From contig NZ_ML769317.1 in assembly GCF_009720365.1 (NCBI RefSeq), forward strand, positions 339,816 to 403,815: a stretch of DNA of 64,000 nt, read 5' to 3'. Shown here piece after piece: positions 8,084 to 16,905 of the stretch. The notes below the pieces were generated by a model that ran no database searches, was not told the DNA's origin, and saw only the letters and a list, made by a program, of their open reading frames with translations. Origin of the DNA: Catellatospora paridis (GTDB taxonomy: Bacteria; Actinomycetota; Actinomycetes; Mycobacteriales; Micromonosporaceae). Each line of letters starts with the position of its first letter. The stretch's first letter is position 1. Both the position numbers and the translations under genes were made by a program.

Positions 8084-9541
8084 TCAGCTGTTGTAGATCG
8101 GGATCCAGCCGAGGCTCAGCCCGGTCGACGAGAAGACTTCCATCTTGCGTACCACCGAGCCGACCGACGTCGCCGCGACGCTGTTGCCGATGCCGAGCCC
8201 GCCGCCCGCGATCACCTTGCCGCTGGTCTTCAGCGAGGCCTGCGCGGTGATCAGGCCCGCGCCGGTGCGCTGTATGACCACGGTCTCGGTCGGCGCCGCG
8301 TACGGGATAGCGGCATCGACCGTGTTCCAGGCGATCGTGACCTCGGTCGCGATGCCGTCGGGGTGCTCCGTGGTGTTGCCCGTGACGAAGATCGCCGGCA
8401 GTGCCGGATTCGCCTGCCGGACCTGGTTGCCGGTGATCGTCACCTTGGTGGTGTAGAAGTTGGCCGCGATGCAGGTCGCCTTGTAGGTGGCCTTGCTGTT
8501 GACGACACGGTTGCCCACGACCGTCGCCCCGGTCGTCTGTATCAGGTTGATGTTGCCGTTGATGGAGTCGATCACCACGTTGCCGGTGATGGCGATGCCG
8601 ACGGCTCGGCCGTCCACACTGTGGGCGACATCGGCGGTGCCGTCGATCTCGATGCCGTGCAGTTGGCAAGCGAAGATCGTGTTGTCCGCGATGACGACGT
8701 TCGAGGCCGCCTCCACCCAGATTCCCGACTGGCCGATCTCGGTGACGGTGTTGTTGGCGATCACCGTGCGGTCCGCGCCGGCGTAGACGCAGATGCCGTC
8801 GAAGTAGTCCGAGTCGCTGCCGTATCCGGGGTGAACGCCGTTGTAGCGGCGAGCCTCCTCGGTCGACGGCCAGTCCATCGCCACGTGGTTGTCGGTGATG
8901 CGGACGTCGCGGCCGTTGGACGAGATACCGAAGCGGGTGTCCTCCGTGGTGCAGTTGGTGATCACGATGTCGTCGGACGACCGCGGGGTCGCATCGAACA
9001 CCACGATGCCGTTGAAGCGCACGCTCTGCACTCGGACGCCCTCCACCACGATCCCGGTGGACGTCACGATCCGGACGCCGTCGTACTGGTGTTCGCGGAC
9101 CGTGTCGTGCAGGGTCAGCCCGACGAGCTTGACCCTGGCACAGTTCTGCAGCCGCAACATCGCCAGTTGCCCCTTGACCGAGGGCGGACCGCCGGCGAGT
9201 GCCACGGTCGCGCCGTGACCGGAGATGACGACGTCAGTGAGGCCCTGCGCGGTGAGCTGATTCCGCACCTGGTAGACGCGGCCGGCCGGGAAGTACACGC
9301 TCTTCTTGCTGGTGACGGCGGCGTTCAGCGCGGCTTGGATGGCGGCGGTGTCGTCGGTCGTGCCGTCGCCGACGGCACCGTGGTCGAGGACCGAGATCCA
9401 GCCTTCGCCGGTGGTGGTGGTGGTGGCGGCGGCGCCGACCGGTGCCGCTTGCGCCTCCGACGCACCGGCCGCCAGCCCGCCGACCACCGCTGTCGAGGCC
9501 AGTCCGGCGCGCAGCGCGACACGTCTGCTCAGCGTCTCCAT
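8084..9541 (-). CDS. Secreted right-handed parallel beta-helix protein (pectate lyase 3-like fold)
   Basis: A 485-residue protein with GGGAGG before the ATG. The N-terminus METLSRRVALRAG followed by a hydrophobic run and AQA resembles a Tat signal. Residues ~48-75 (WISVLDHGAVGDGTTDDTAAI) are the opening of the pectate-lyase-3/GH28-like beta-helix domain. The rest is a chain of short repeats such as VVIADNTIFAC and ITGNVVIDS, typical of parallel beta-helix coils. The fold is used by polysaccharide lyases, hydrolases and phage tailspikes; the substrate is unknown. It stands alone and converges on the GH92 gene, so a role in polysaccharide attack is plausible but unproven. Confidence 0.75.
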   Translation of the reverse strand: METLSRRVALRAGLASTAVVGGLAAGASEAQAAPVGAAATTTTTGEGWISVLDHGAVGDGTTDDTAAIQAALNAAVTSKKSVYFPAGRVYQVRNQLTAQGLTDVVISGHGATVALAGGPPSVKGQLAMLRLQNCARVKLVGLTLHDTVREHQYDGVRIVTSTGIVVEGVRVQSVRFNGIVVFDATPRSSDDIVITNCTTEDTRFGISSNGRDVRITDNHVAMDWPSTEEARRYNGVHPGYGSDSDYFDGICVYAGADRTVIANNTVTEIGQSGIWVEAASNVVIADNTIFACQLHGIEIDGTADVAHSVDGRAVGIAITGNVVIDSINGNINLIQTTGATVVGNRVVNSKATYKATCIAANFYTTKVTITGNQVRQANPALPAIFVTGNTTEHPDGIATEVTIAWNTVDAAIPYAAPTETVVIQRTGAGLITAQASLKTSGKVIAGGGLGIGNSVAATSVGSVVRKMEVFSSTGLSLGWIPIYNS

Positions 9542-9591
9542 AAGGTACCTCCCCGTTGATTTTGTGAGGGGAGGCTACCGATATTTGCCGT

Positions 9592-10254
9592 TCATCGCTG
9601 ACCCTCCGGGTTCGACCGCAGGTACGCGAGCACGGCCAGGACCCGCCGGTTCGTGTCGTCGGTCGGTGGGAGCCCGAGTTTGGCGAGGATGTTGCCGACG
9701 TGCTTGCCCACCGCCGCCTCGGTGACCGTCAGCCGCCGGGCGATCGCGGCGTTCGAGTGGCCCTCGGCGACCAGCGCCAGCACCTCCCGTTCGCGCGGGG
9801 ACAGTGCGGCGACCGGATCACTGCGGTGGCGCAGCAGGCGGCGCACCACGTCGGGGTCGATCACCGTGCCGCCGCCGACGACGGTCCGCAGTGCCCCGAC
9901 GAAGTCGGCGATGTCGACGACCCGGTCCTTGAGCAGGTAGCCGACGCGCCGCCCGTCGCCGCTGTCGAGCAGCCGCGCTGCGTACTCGGCCTGCACGTAC
10001 TGGCTGAGCACGACGACCGCCCGGCCCGGGTCGGTGGCGCGCAGTGCCAGCGCGGCGCGCAATCCCTCGTCGGTGAAGCTCGGCGGCATCCGGATGTCGG
10101 TGATCACGAGATCCGGATCCTCCGCGGCCACGGCGTCGACCAGTGCGGCCGCGTCGCCGACCGCGGCCACCACGGCGAACTCGAAGCGCTGCAAGACTCC
10201 GGCCAGGCCCTCGCGCAGCAGCACGCCGTCCTCGGCCAGCACCACCCTGGTCAC
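9592..10254 (-). CDS. Response regulator, NarL/FixJ (LuxR-HTH) family
   Basis: 220 residues from a GTG that overlaps the stop of the upstream kinase by 4 bases (GTGA). The receiver domain begins VTRVVLAEDGVLLREGL and has the phospho-acceptor Asp in VITDIRMPP, then a Lys in GYLLKD. The C-terminal LuxR-type HTH reads LSPREREVLALVAEGHSNAAIARRL in outline. It is the partner of the kinase encoded directly upstream. Targets are unknown. Confidence 0.92.
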   Translation of the reverse strand: MTRVVLAEDGVLLREGLAGVLQRFEFAVVAAVGDAAALVDAVAAEDPDLVITDIRMPPSFTDEGLRAALALRATDPGRAVVVLSQYVQAEYAARLLDSGDGRRVGYLLKDRVVDIADFVGALRTVVGGGTVIDPDVVRRLLRHRSDPVAALSPREREVLALVAEGHSNAAIARRLTVTEAAVGKHVGNILAKLGLPPTDDTNRRVLAVLAYLRSNPEGQR

Positions 10255-11582
10255 GGCAGGCACGGCAGCTCCACGCGTACGAGCGTAGGGCCTCCGGCCG
10301 GGCTGGACAGCAGCAGCCGCCCGCCCACCGCCGCGACCCGGTCGGCGAGCCCGGTCAGGCCCGTGCCGCGCGCCGGGTCGGCGCCACCGCGGCCCTCGTC
10401 GCGGACCTCGACGACCAGCGTGTCGCCGTGGCGGGCGAGCCGGACCGCCGCCGACGCGGCCCCGGCGTGCTTGGCGACGTTGCCCAGTGCCTCGGAGGCG
10501 GCGAAGTACGCGGTGTTCTCGACCCGCGACGGGTAGCGGTCGGCCACCCCGGGCTCGACGCTCACGGTGACGTCGAGGGGGCTGCGGGTGGCCAGGTCGC
10601 GCAGCGCGGCGGGCAGGCCGAGGTCGGCCAGCGTCTGCGGGCTTATGCCGTGCACGAGGTCGCGCAGCAGCACCATCAGGTCCTTGGCCTCGGCGTGCGC
10701 GCGGTCGAGGGCCGCCGCGGCGGGGCTGTCGTCGGGCAGGTCCAGCCGGGCGACGCCCAGTTGCAGGGTCATGCTGGTGAGCCGGTGCTGCGCGCCGTCG
10801 TGCAGGTCGCGTTCGATGCGGCGGCGTTCGGCGTCGAACGCGTCGACGAGCCGGGTGCGCGACCGGGCCACCTCCCGCAGTTCGGCCTGGCCTCCACCGC
10901 CGAGCAGCACCCGGGCCGTGGCGGCGTGGCCGGCCGCGAGCAGCCCGGTCAGATACGCGAGCGGGGGCAGCAGCACCAGGCCGAGCAGCACGTACGGGAT
11001 CGCCTGCGCCGGGGTGGTGATCTGCCAGGGGCCGAGGGTGATCGCATTGGCGACCCCGGCGAGGTCCTTGCCGTCCTTGACCACCAGCAGCGGGCTGATG
11101 ATCAGGATGCCGACGGTGAACACGGCGAACGCCAGTGTGGCGTACGCGAGCGGTGCGACCGTCGCGAGCAGCACCAGGAACAGCAGCTCGCGCCACGCGG
11201 CCGGCGCGGCGTAGCGGGCGGCGAACCAGGACCCCACGCTGCCGGCCCGGGGCGCTCGGTCGACCGGGCGCGGGTCGACGATGCCCAGACGGCGGCGTTC
11301 CAGCGCGGCGAACGGGGCCGCCAGCAGCGTGCCGAACATGGCGAGCACGGCTGTCGCGAGCCCCGACACCACCACCAGCGGCGCGGTGTGCATCCCGCCC
11401 TCGGCGAGTTGCACGAGCCAGCCGGCCCACGGCAGCGTGACCGGCGACAACAGCAGCGCAGCGACCCCGATGACGGGCAGTGCGGTCAGCACGGACAGCA
11501 GAGCGCGCCAGGGCCACTCCGAGATCAGGTAACGCGGTGAGGCGAGTGCGGCGAGGACGTGACTTGGCTGGTCAGAGGGCAT
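10251..11582 (-). CDS. Sensor histidine kinase, HisKA_3 (DesK/NarX-like) type
   Basis: 443 residues. The N-terminal ~230 residues hold about four to five membrane segments and resemble the 'putative sensor' domain found in actinobacterial kinases. The dimerisation/phospho-acceptor motif ERRRIERDLHDGAQHRL carries the His, and the ATPase domain has ENTAYFAASEALGNVAKHA (N-box) and DEGRGG. It ends with PCLP and overlaps the regulator start. Signal unknown; the membrane-embedded sensor without a large outer loop suggests sensing within or at the membrane. Confidence 0.9.
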   Translation of the reverse strand: MPSDQPSHVLAALASPRYLISEWPWRALLSVLTALPVIGVAALLLSPVTLPWAGWLVQLAEGGMHTAPLVVVSGLATAVLAMFGTLLAAPFAALERRRLGIVDPRPVDRAPRAGSVGSWFAARYAAPAAWRELLFLVLLATVAPLAYATLAFAVFTVGILIISPLLVVKDGKDLAGVANAITLGPWQITTPAQAIPYVLLGLVLLPPLAYLTGLLAAGHAATARVLLGGGGQAELREVARSRTRLVDAFDAERRRIERDLHDGAQHRLTSMTLQLGVARLDLPDDSPAAAALDRAHAEAKDLMVLLRDLVHGISPQTLADLGLPAALRDLATRSPLDVTVSVEPGVADRYPSRVENTAYFAASEALGNVAKHAGAASAAVRLARHGDTLVVEVRDEGRGGADPARGTGLTGLADRVAAVGGRLLLSSPAGGPTLVRVELPCLP

Positions 11583-11678
11583 GTGGACACGCTAGCCAGC
11601 GTGCGCGGCCCGGCCCAGCCGCCCAGGGGGCGGATCCGAGGTAGTGCCAGCCATACCCGGGTGTCCGCGGGGGACGCC

Positions 11679-12299
11679 TCACAGCAGGCCGCGCGCCATC
11701 GCGGTGGTCACCGCGGCGGTGCGGTCGGACACGTCGAGTTTGGCGAACGCGCGCAGCAGGTGCGTCTTCACGGTGGCTTCGCTGATGTGCAGTTGCCGGC
11801 CGATGTCGGCGTTGGTGCTGCCCTGCGCGACGAGCCCGAGGACCTCGACTTCGCGCGCCGACAACTGCTGCTGCCCGGGGCCGCCGCGGACCTGCCGGAT
11901 CAGCCGCCCGGCGACCGACGGAGCGAGCACCGTCTCGCCGCGGCTGGCCGCGCGCACCGCGGCGGTCAGCTCGGCCCGGGTGGCGTCCTTGAGCAGGTAG
12001 CCGGCCGCGCCGGCCTCGACCGCGCGCAGGATGTCCGCGTCGGTGTCGTACGTGGTGAGCACGACCACGTGCGTGTCACGCAGCTCGGCCAGGATCTGCC
12101 CGGTCGCGGTGGCTCCGTCGCCTCCGGGCATCCGCAGGTCCATGAGGATGACGGCGGGCCGCAGCGACCTGGCCATGACGACCGCCTCGGCGCCGGAGCC
12201 GGCCTCCCCGACGACGTCGATGTCGAGCTCGGCGTTGAGCATGCCGCGCAGTCCGTCGCGCACGACCGGGTGGTCGTCGACCAGCAGTACGGTGATCAT
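11679..12299 (-). CDS. Response regulator, NarL/FixJ (LuxR-HTH) family
   Basis: 206 residues starting MITVLLVDDHPVVRDGL; the ATG overlaps the kinase stop by 4 bases. Phospho-acceptor Asp lies in VILMDLRMPGGDG and the conserved Lys in GYLLKDATRAEL. The C-terminal LuxR HTH spans roughly residues 140-200 (LSAREVEVLGLVAQGSTNAD). It is the last gene of a four-gene unit with an ABC exporter and a kinase, and probably controls that exporter. Confidence 0.92.
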   Translation of the reverse strand: MITVLLVDDHPVVRDGLRGMLNAELDIDVVGEAGSGAEAVVMARSLRPAVILMDLRMPGGDGATATGQILAELRDTHVVVLTTYDTDADILRAVEAGAAGYLLKDATRAELTAAVRAASRGETVLAPSVAGRLIRQVRGGPGQQQLSAREVEVLGLVAQGSTNADIGRQLHISEATVKTHLLRAFAKLDVSDRTAAVTTAMARGLL

Positions 12300-13513
12300 G
12301 CGGGCAGCTCCAGGGTGAGGGTGGTGCCCAGGCCGGGCGCGGAATGGACGGCCAGTTTCCCGGCGACCTGTTCGGCACGGGCGAGCATGCCACGCAGGCC
12401 GTAGCCGTCGGCGGCGGTGGCCGGGTCGAAGCCGGTGCCGTCGTCGGAGACGGTGAGGGTGACCGTGTCGGCGGCACCGATCAGGTCCACGGTGACCGTG
12501 CTCGCGCCGGCGTGCTTGCGGATGTTGGCCAGCGACTCCTGCAGCGCGCGCACCAGCACCACCTCGACGGCCGTGGGCAGCGCGGGCGGCAGGTTCTCGA
12601 CGGTGCAGCTGGTGGTCGCGCCGGTGTCGTCGGCCAGCCGGGCGACCTGCCGGGCGACCACCTCGGCCAGCTTCGCGGTCCGCAGCTCGGCCGGGGTCAG
12701 CACGGTGACCATCGCGCGGGCTTCGGCGAGGTTGTCGCGGGCCGTGCGGACCGCGAGGGCCAGGTGCCGGTCGGCGGCGGGTCGATCCGTGTCCAGTTCG
12801 GACTCGGCCGCTTGCAGCAGCGTGACGATGCTGGTGAAGCCCTGGGCCAAGGTGTCGTGGATGTCGGCGGCCAGCCGGGCCCGTTCCGCGGCGACGCCGG
12901 CCTCGTGCGACAGTGCCGAAACCTCGGCCCGGGTGGCCTCCAGGTCCTGGATGAGCTGGCCCCGTTCGGCGTTCTGGCGGGTGACGCGGTCGATGGTGGT
13001 GCCGATCAGCACGGAGAACGTCAGGCCCAGCACGCTGATCGCGACACCGGTGCGCATGGCCGCCAGGTCGACCCCGCGCAGCAGGTTGATCGGCAGCGGG
13101 GCCAGGTTCAGCACCGCCACGGCCAGCAGCGCGGGCCGCTGCGACAGGCACAGGAACACCATCGGGCACAGCGCGAACAGGGTGAACGTGCTCATCTCGT
13201 CGGCCGTCACCGCCACCACGAACAGCACCGTGAGGAAGACGACGTACCAGCGGCCGCCGACCGTCTCGTGGTCGTGATCGTCATCGACGGGTGCGGTGCG
13301 CCGCCCGACGGCCCAGCTCAACACCATGATCACGATGCAGGTCAGGGCGACGGCCCGTGGTGCCGCGTCGATCTCGGTGTGCCGGGCCACCGACACGGCC
13401 ACCACGGCCAGGCAGGTGACCAGGTACATGTCCCAGCGCCACAGCCATCGCCGTGTCGGCGGGCACGGCCCGGCGGTCGGGAGGACCACCGGGCCGGGCT
13501 GCGCGGAGCTCAA
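12296..13513 (-). CDS. Sensor histidine kinase, HisKA_3 type
   Basis: About 405 residues. The proposed start is a TTG at 13513 that overlaps the exporter permease stop by 4 bases (TTGA), matching the other junctions of this unit; a later internal start is possible. Five to six hydrophobic segments precede a short coiled region and the phospho-acceptor motif ARLAADIHDTLAQGFTS. The ATPase domain shows LVRALQESLANIRKHAG and SDDGTGFDP. It sits between an ABC exporter permease and its response regulator, so it probably senses the compound the exporter removes or the membrane stress it causes. Confidence 0.85.
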   Translation of the reverse strand: MSSAQPGPVVLPTAGPCPPTRRWLWRWDMYLVTCLAVVAVSVARHTEIDAAPRAVALTCIVIMVLSWAVGRRTAPVDDDHDHETVGGRWYVVFLTVLFVVAVTADEMSTFTLFALCPMVFLCLSQRPALLAVAVLNLAPLPINLLRGVDLAAMRTGVAISVLGLTFSVLIGTTIDRVTRQNAERGQLIQDLEATRAEVSALSHEAGVAAERARLAADIHDTLAQGFTSIVTLLQAAESELDTDRPAADRHLALAVRTARDNLAEARAMVTVLTPAELRTAKLAEVVARQVARLADDTGATTSCTVENLPPALPTAVEVVLVRALQESLANIRKHAGASTVTVDLIGAADTVTLTVSDDGTGFDPATAADGYGLRGMLARAEQVAGKLAVHSAPGLGTTLTLELPA

Positions 13514-14331
13514 CTCGTGCGCCGATCGGTCCAGCGGAACGTGGCCAGGCACAGCACCAGGCCGAGCACGCACCACGCCGCCAGCACCAGGGCCGTCCTG
13601 CCGTGCTCCCACTGTCCCGCCACCTCCTGCGCCGCCAGCGCGTCGGGCAGGAACACCGACCGGAAGCCCTGCCCCATCCACTTCACCGGGAAGAACGACG
13701 ATACTGCGGTCATCGCCGCCGGCAGCGCGGCGATGTGGACGAAGATGCCGGAGGAGAACTGCAGCGCCAGCACGGGCAGGTTCATCACCGCCGGAGCGCT
13801 GCGGGCCGAGCGGGCCAGCGAGCTCGCGGCGATGCCGAGCAGGGTGCAGGCGATGACCGACAGGGCGAGCACCCACCCGAACGTCAGCCAGCGCCCCGCG
13901 TCGGTCGGCAGCTGCAGGTCGAACAGCAGCACGCCCACCGCGAGCATCAGCGTGATCTCGGCGAGCGTCGTCACGGCCACCAGGACGACCTTGCCGATGA
14001 GGTACGCCCCGGCGGTCGCGGGCGTCGCCCGCAGCCGCTTGAGGGTGCCGTCGTCGCGGTCGCCGCTGATGCCGATGCCGATGCTGATGAACGCCGTCGA
14101 CACGATCCCGTACGCGATCATCCCGGCCGCGAAGACCTGGCTCGCGTGCACCTGGGCATAGCCTTCCAGTGGCTCGTCGAAGATGAACCCGAGCATGATC
14201 AGGATGCAGGAGGGCAGGGCGAAGGTGAACACCACCGCGTCCCGCTCGCGGAAGAACTGCTTGATCTCGACGGCGCCGCGCGACAGTCCGGTGCGCAGGG
14301 TCGAGGGCAGGGGCACGGTCAGGGTGGTCAC
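13510..14331 (-). CDS. ABC-2 type exporter permease
   Basis: 273 residues from a GTG that overlaps the ATPase stop by 4 bases. The N-terminal cytoplasmic helix (VEIKQFFRERDAVVFTFALP) leads into six membrane segments, and the CTLLGIAASSLARSARSAPAVMNLP region is the typical ABC-2 membrane domain. Such permeases pair with DrrA/NodI-like ATPases to export drugs, lipids or polysaccharides. Its neighbours are the ATPase upstream and a two-component pair downstream, all coupled by 4-base overlaps. Confidence 0.9.
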   Translation of the reverse strand: MTTLTVPLPSTLRTGLSRGAVEIKQFFRERDAVVFTFALPSCILIMLGFIFDEPLEGYAQVHASQVFAAGMIAYGIVSTAFISIGIGISGDRDDGTLKRLRATPATAGAYLIGKVVLVAVTTLAEITLMLAVGVLLFDLQLPTDAGRWLTFGWVLALSVIACTLLGIAASSLARSARSAPAVMNLPVLALQFSSGIFVHIAALPAAMTAVSSFFPVKWMGQGFRSVFLPDALAAQEVAGQWEHGRTALVLAAWCVLGLVLCLATFRWTDRRTS

Positions 14332-15164
14332 CGGGCTTCTCCGATCAGGTCGAGGTAGACGTCTTCGAGGCTGCGGCGCTGCACCCGCAGGTCGGTCAGC
14401 TGCGGATCGTTGCGGCCGGCGAGCCCGGCCAGCAGGGCGGTCGGGTCGGCCACGGAGACCTGGTGCGTGCCGTCGGCGTCGCGCCAGCTCACCGTCGACT
14501 CCTCGGTGCGGCCGCCGATCGTGGCCGGTGTGCCCTCGGCCACGATCCGGCCGCCGGCCAGCACCACGAGCCGCCCGGCCAGCGCCTCCACCTCGTCGAG
14601 GTAGTGGCTGGTGAGCACGATGGTGGTGCCCTCGGCGGCGAGGCTGCGGATCAGCGACCAGAACTGCCGCCGTGCCTGCGGGTCGAAACCGGTCGTCGGC
14701 TCGTCGAGGAACAGCAGCTCGGGGTCGCCGACGATGCCCAGTGCGACGTCGACCCGGCGGCGCTGGCCGCCCGACAGCGTGCGCAGTTTGGCGTCGGCCT
14801 TGTCCGACAGGCCGCACAGGTCGATGACGGCGTCGGGGTCGCGCGGCGCCGGGTAGAAGCCCGCCACGTGCCGGACCACCTCGCGTACGGTCAGCCCCGC
14901 GCTGTCGTTCGCCTGCTGCAGCACGACCCCGATCCGTGCGCGCCAGCGCCGGCCCGCCGTGCCCGGGTCCTCGCCGAGCACCCGCACGTCGCCGCCGTCA
15001 CGGGGGCGGTATCCCTCGAGGATCTCGACCGTGGTGCTCTTGCCGGCGCCATTCGGGCCCAGCAGCCCGAACACCTCGCCGCGCTCGACGGTGAGGTCGA
15101 TGCCGTCGACGGCCTGATGCCGCCCGTACCGTTTGCGGAGTCCGTGGACTTCGATGACTGCCAT
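14328..15164 (-). CDS. ABC exporter ATP-binding protein (DrrA/CcmA type)
   Basis: 278 residues starting MAVIEVHGLRKRYG, chosen because the ABC fold begins here; the frame is open further upstream without a plausible domain. Walker A is GPNGAGKST (36-44), the signature LSGGQ lies at 130-134 and Walker B LLFLDEP at 150-156, followed by the switch His in TSHYLDE. The C-terminal ~80 residues are the extension usual in drug-export ATPases. First gene of the exporter-plus-two-component unit. Confidence 0.93.
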   Translation of the reverse strand: MAVIEVHGLRKRYGRHQAVDGIDLTVERGEVFGLLGPNGAGKSTTVEILEGYRPRDGGDVRVLGEDPGTAGRRWRARIGVVLQQANDSAGLTVREVVRHVAGFYPAPRDPDAVIDLCGLSDKADAKLRTLSGGQRRRVDVALGIVGDPELLFLDEPTTGFDPQARRQFWSLIRSLAAEGTTIVLTSHYLDEVEALAGRLVVLAGGRIVAEGTPATIGGRTEESTVSWRDADGTHQVSVADPTALLAGLAGRNDPQLTDLRVQRRSLEDVYLDLIGEAR

Positions 15165-15305
15165 GCCTCGATCGTCGCGTTCGGAGCACCGCCCCCGGGA
15201 CGACCACGCGATGGAATCCGGCTGTCCACCGGTCGACGGACACGACGGCCGGACCGGGGTGAACCAGCAGCTCACCCCGCAGGCGGAGCGTCATCGGTAC
15301 CTGGA

Positions 15306-16715
15306 CTATCCGGTGAGGAAGTGCCCGTCGAGGGTGATGCTCTCGGCGATGCGGATCAGGTCCTCGAACCGCAGCGGCACCAGCCGCATGTCGTGCTCGA
15401 TGATCACCATCCGGGTGTCGTCGAGGAACACCCGCAGCGCCGGGCGCTCGGCAGTGCCGGTGCGCTGCGCCGGCAGCCAGCCGACGTTGAACTGCGGCGC
15501 TCCGACGACGTGCTCGGCCTGCTGCAGCCCGACGCACAGGGTGTCGAAGACGTACGCCGGGTCGGTGGCCGGCGCCGCGACTGCCCGTACACAGATCCCG
15601 TCGGGCCGCATCGACCAGACCTGGTATCCGGCCGGCGCGAGACCCAGTCGCAGGCGTGAGGTGACCGGTCGCGCGGCCGGACGCAGGCCCTCGGCGAACG
15701 CCTGCGCCTGTGCCACGGTGAGCAGGCTGTTGCTGGTCAGCTGCAACCAGCGGCCGTCGCGCTGCCACCAGAGGTCGAGCTGCAGCCCGCGGTCCCACGC
15801 GGTGCCGCGCATCAGGAAAGCCTGTGTGCCCCCGATCGTCGTCGTTTCCGTGGCCTGCGTCATGTCGGGGCGCGCGGCAGTCACGCGAAGCTCCATGCTG
15901 TTCCAGAGCCGCGTCGGGCTGGCGAAGGTGAGCACCAGCGCGGAGTCCGTCACCGCGACCGTGCTGGCCATCCCGGCCAGCGGGCCGGGCAGCACGGTCG
16001 GCTCGTAAGGGAACACCGACAGCGGGGCAGAGAACGGAGCCAACGGCAGCACGCTGGGCGACGGCGACGGCGTGATGACCGGCGGCGGGGTGTGCGGGAG
16101 CAGGAACGGCACCAGTAGCGCGAGCACGGTCAGCGCCAGCGCGGCGGCGCCCGCGGCTATCCCGCGGTGGCGTCGCTGCGCGGCTCGCCGCCGCACCGCG
16201 GCCACCGGCACCGACGGCGGCGCCTGCGCCGTGCCGGACACCGGGACGGCCAGCCGGGAGCGCAGCTGCGCCAGTCCCCGATGCGCGTGCACCCGCACCG
16301 TGGCCGGTGACCGGCCCGTCAGCTCGGCGATCTGCCGGTCGTCGAGGTCCTCGAAGAACCGCAGCACCAGCACGGTGCGCTGGCTGCGGGGCAGTGTCGC
16401 CAGCAGTTGCCACAGCGCGGAGCGTTCCGCGTGCCGCTGTGCGAAGTCGGTGCCGCAGGCCGTGTCGGGCGGCTGCTCGACCGCGGACTCGCGGCTGGAA
16501 CGCCGCCGCCACCAGGTCGAGTTGGCCCAGATGAGCCCGCGACGCAGGTACAGGTCCGGGTCGCCGTCCGCGATGCGCCGCCACCGGGGGTAGGCCTTGG
16601 CGAGCACCTCCTGCACCAGGTCTTCGGCCAGGTGCCGGTCGCCGCACAGCACGTGCGCGAAGCGCACCAGGTGCCCGGACCGGGTCTGGACGTACTCCTC
16701 GAAGTCGGTGTGCAC
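15306..16715 (-). CDS. SigE-family ECF sigma factor fused to a membrane segment and an extracytoplasmic domain
   Basis: One uninterrupted 469-codon frame from a GTG preceded by GAGGAG 6 bases upstream. Residues ~1-155 are a complete SigE-family sigma factor: region 2 with AEDLVQEVLAKAYPRW, region 4 with LPRSQRTVLVLRFFEDLDDRQIAELTGRSPATV in outline. An Arg-rich linker (RRRAAQRRHR) leads to one membrane segment at ~186-206 and a Pro/Ser stalk. About 250 further residues would lie outside the membrane, with no domain I recognise. In related organisms the sigma factor and such a single-pass membrane protein are usually separate, adjacent genes; here they are one chain. This would hold the sigma factor at the membrane until cleavage or a conformational signal. 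Neighbours give no target. Confidence 0.85.
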   Translation of the reverse strand: MHTDFEEYVQTRSGHLVRFAHVLCGDRHLAEDLVQEVLAKAYPRWRRIADGDPDLYLRRGLIWANSTWWRRRSSRESAVEQPPDTACGTDFAQRHAERSALWQLLATLPRSQRTVLVLRFFEDLDDRQIAELTGRSPATVRVHAHRGLAQLRSRLAVPVSGTAQAPPSVPVAAVRRRAAQRRHRGIAAGAAALALTVLALLVPFLLPHTPPPVITPSPSPSVLPLAPFSAPLSVFPYEPTVLPGPLAGMASTVAVTDSALVLTFASPTRLWNSMELRVTAARPDMTQATETTTIGGTQAFLMRGTAWDRGLQLDLWWQRDGRWLQLTSNSLLTVAQAQAFAEGLRPAARPVTSRLRLGLAPAGYQVWSMRPDGICVRAVAAPATDPAYVFDTLCVGLQQAEHVVGAPQFNVGWLPAQRTGTAERPALRVFLDDTRMVIIEHDMRLVPLRFEDLIRIAESITLDGHFLTG

Positions 16716-16905
16716 GGCTCTCCTCGGCTGGCGTCGACTGCTGTGCAATACGACTACGCGAGACCCGCCGGACGTTTACCCCCGATCACCCGGGGTGGCG
16801 CGATAGGGCGAGTCACATCTGCGCCACGGGTGATGTATCCCGTGCGGCCTGCGTCGTTGCGACGATCTTCGGGCGTTCATCCCCCGCACGAACGGAGTCC
16901 GCCTC

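Noticed and set aside
9592..13513. Two adjacent kinase/regulator pairs as a recent tandem duplication
   Set aside because: The kinases differ in length, sensor region and phospho-acceptor surroundings, and the regulators differ widely, so they are independent members of one family.
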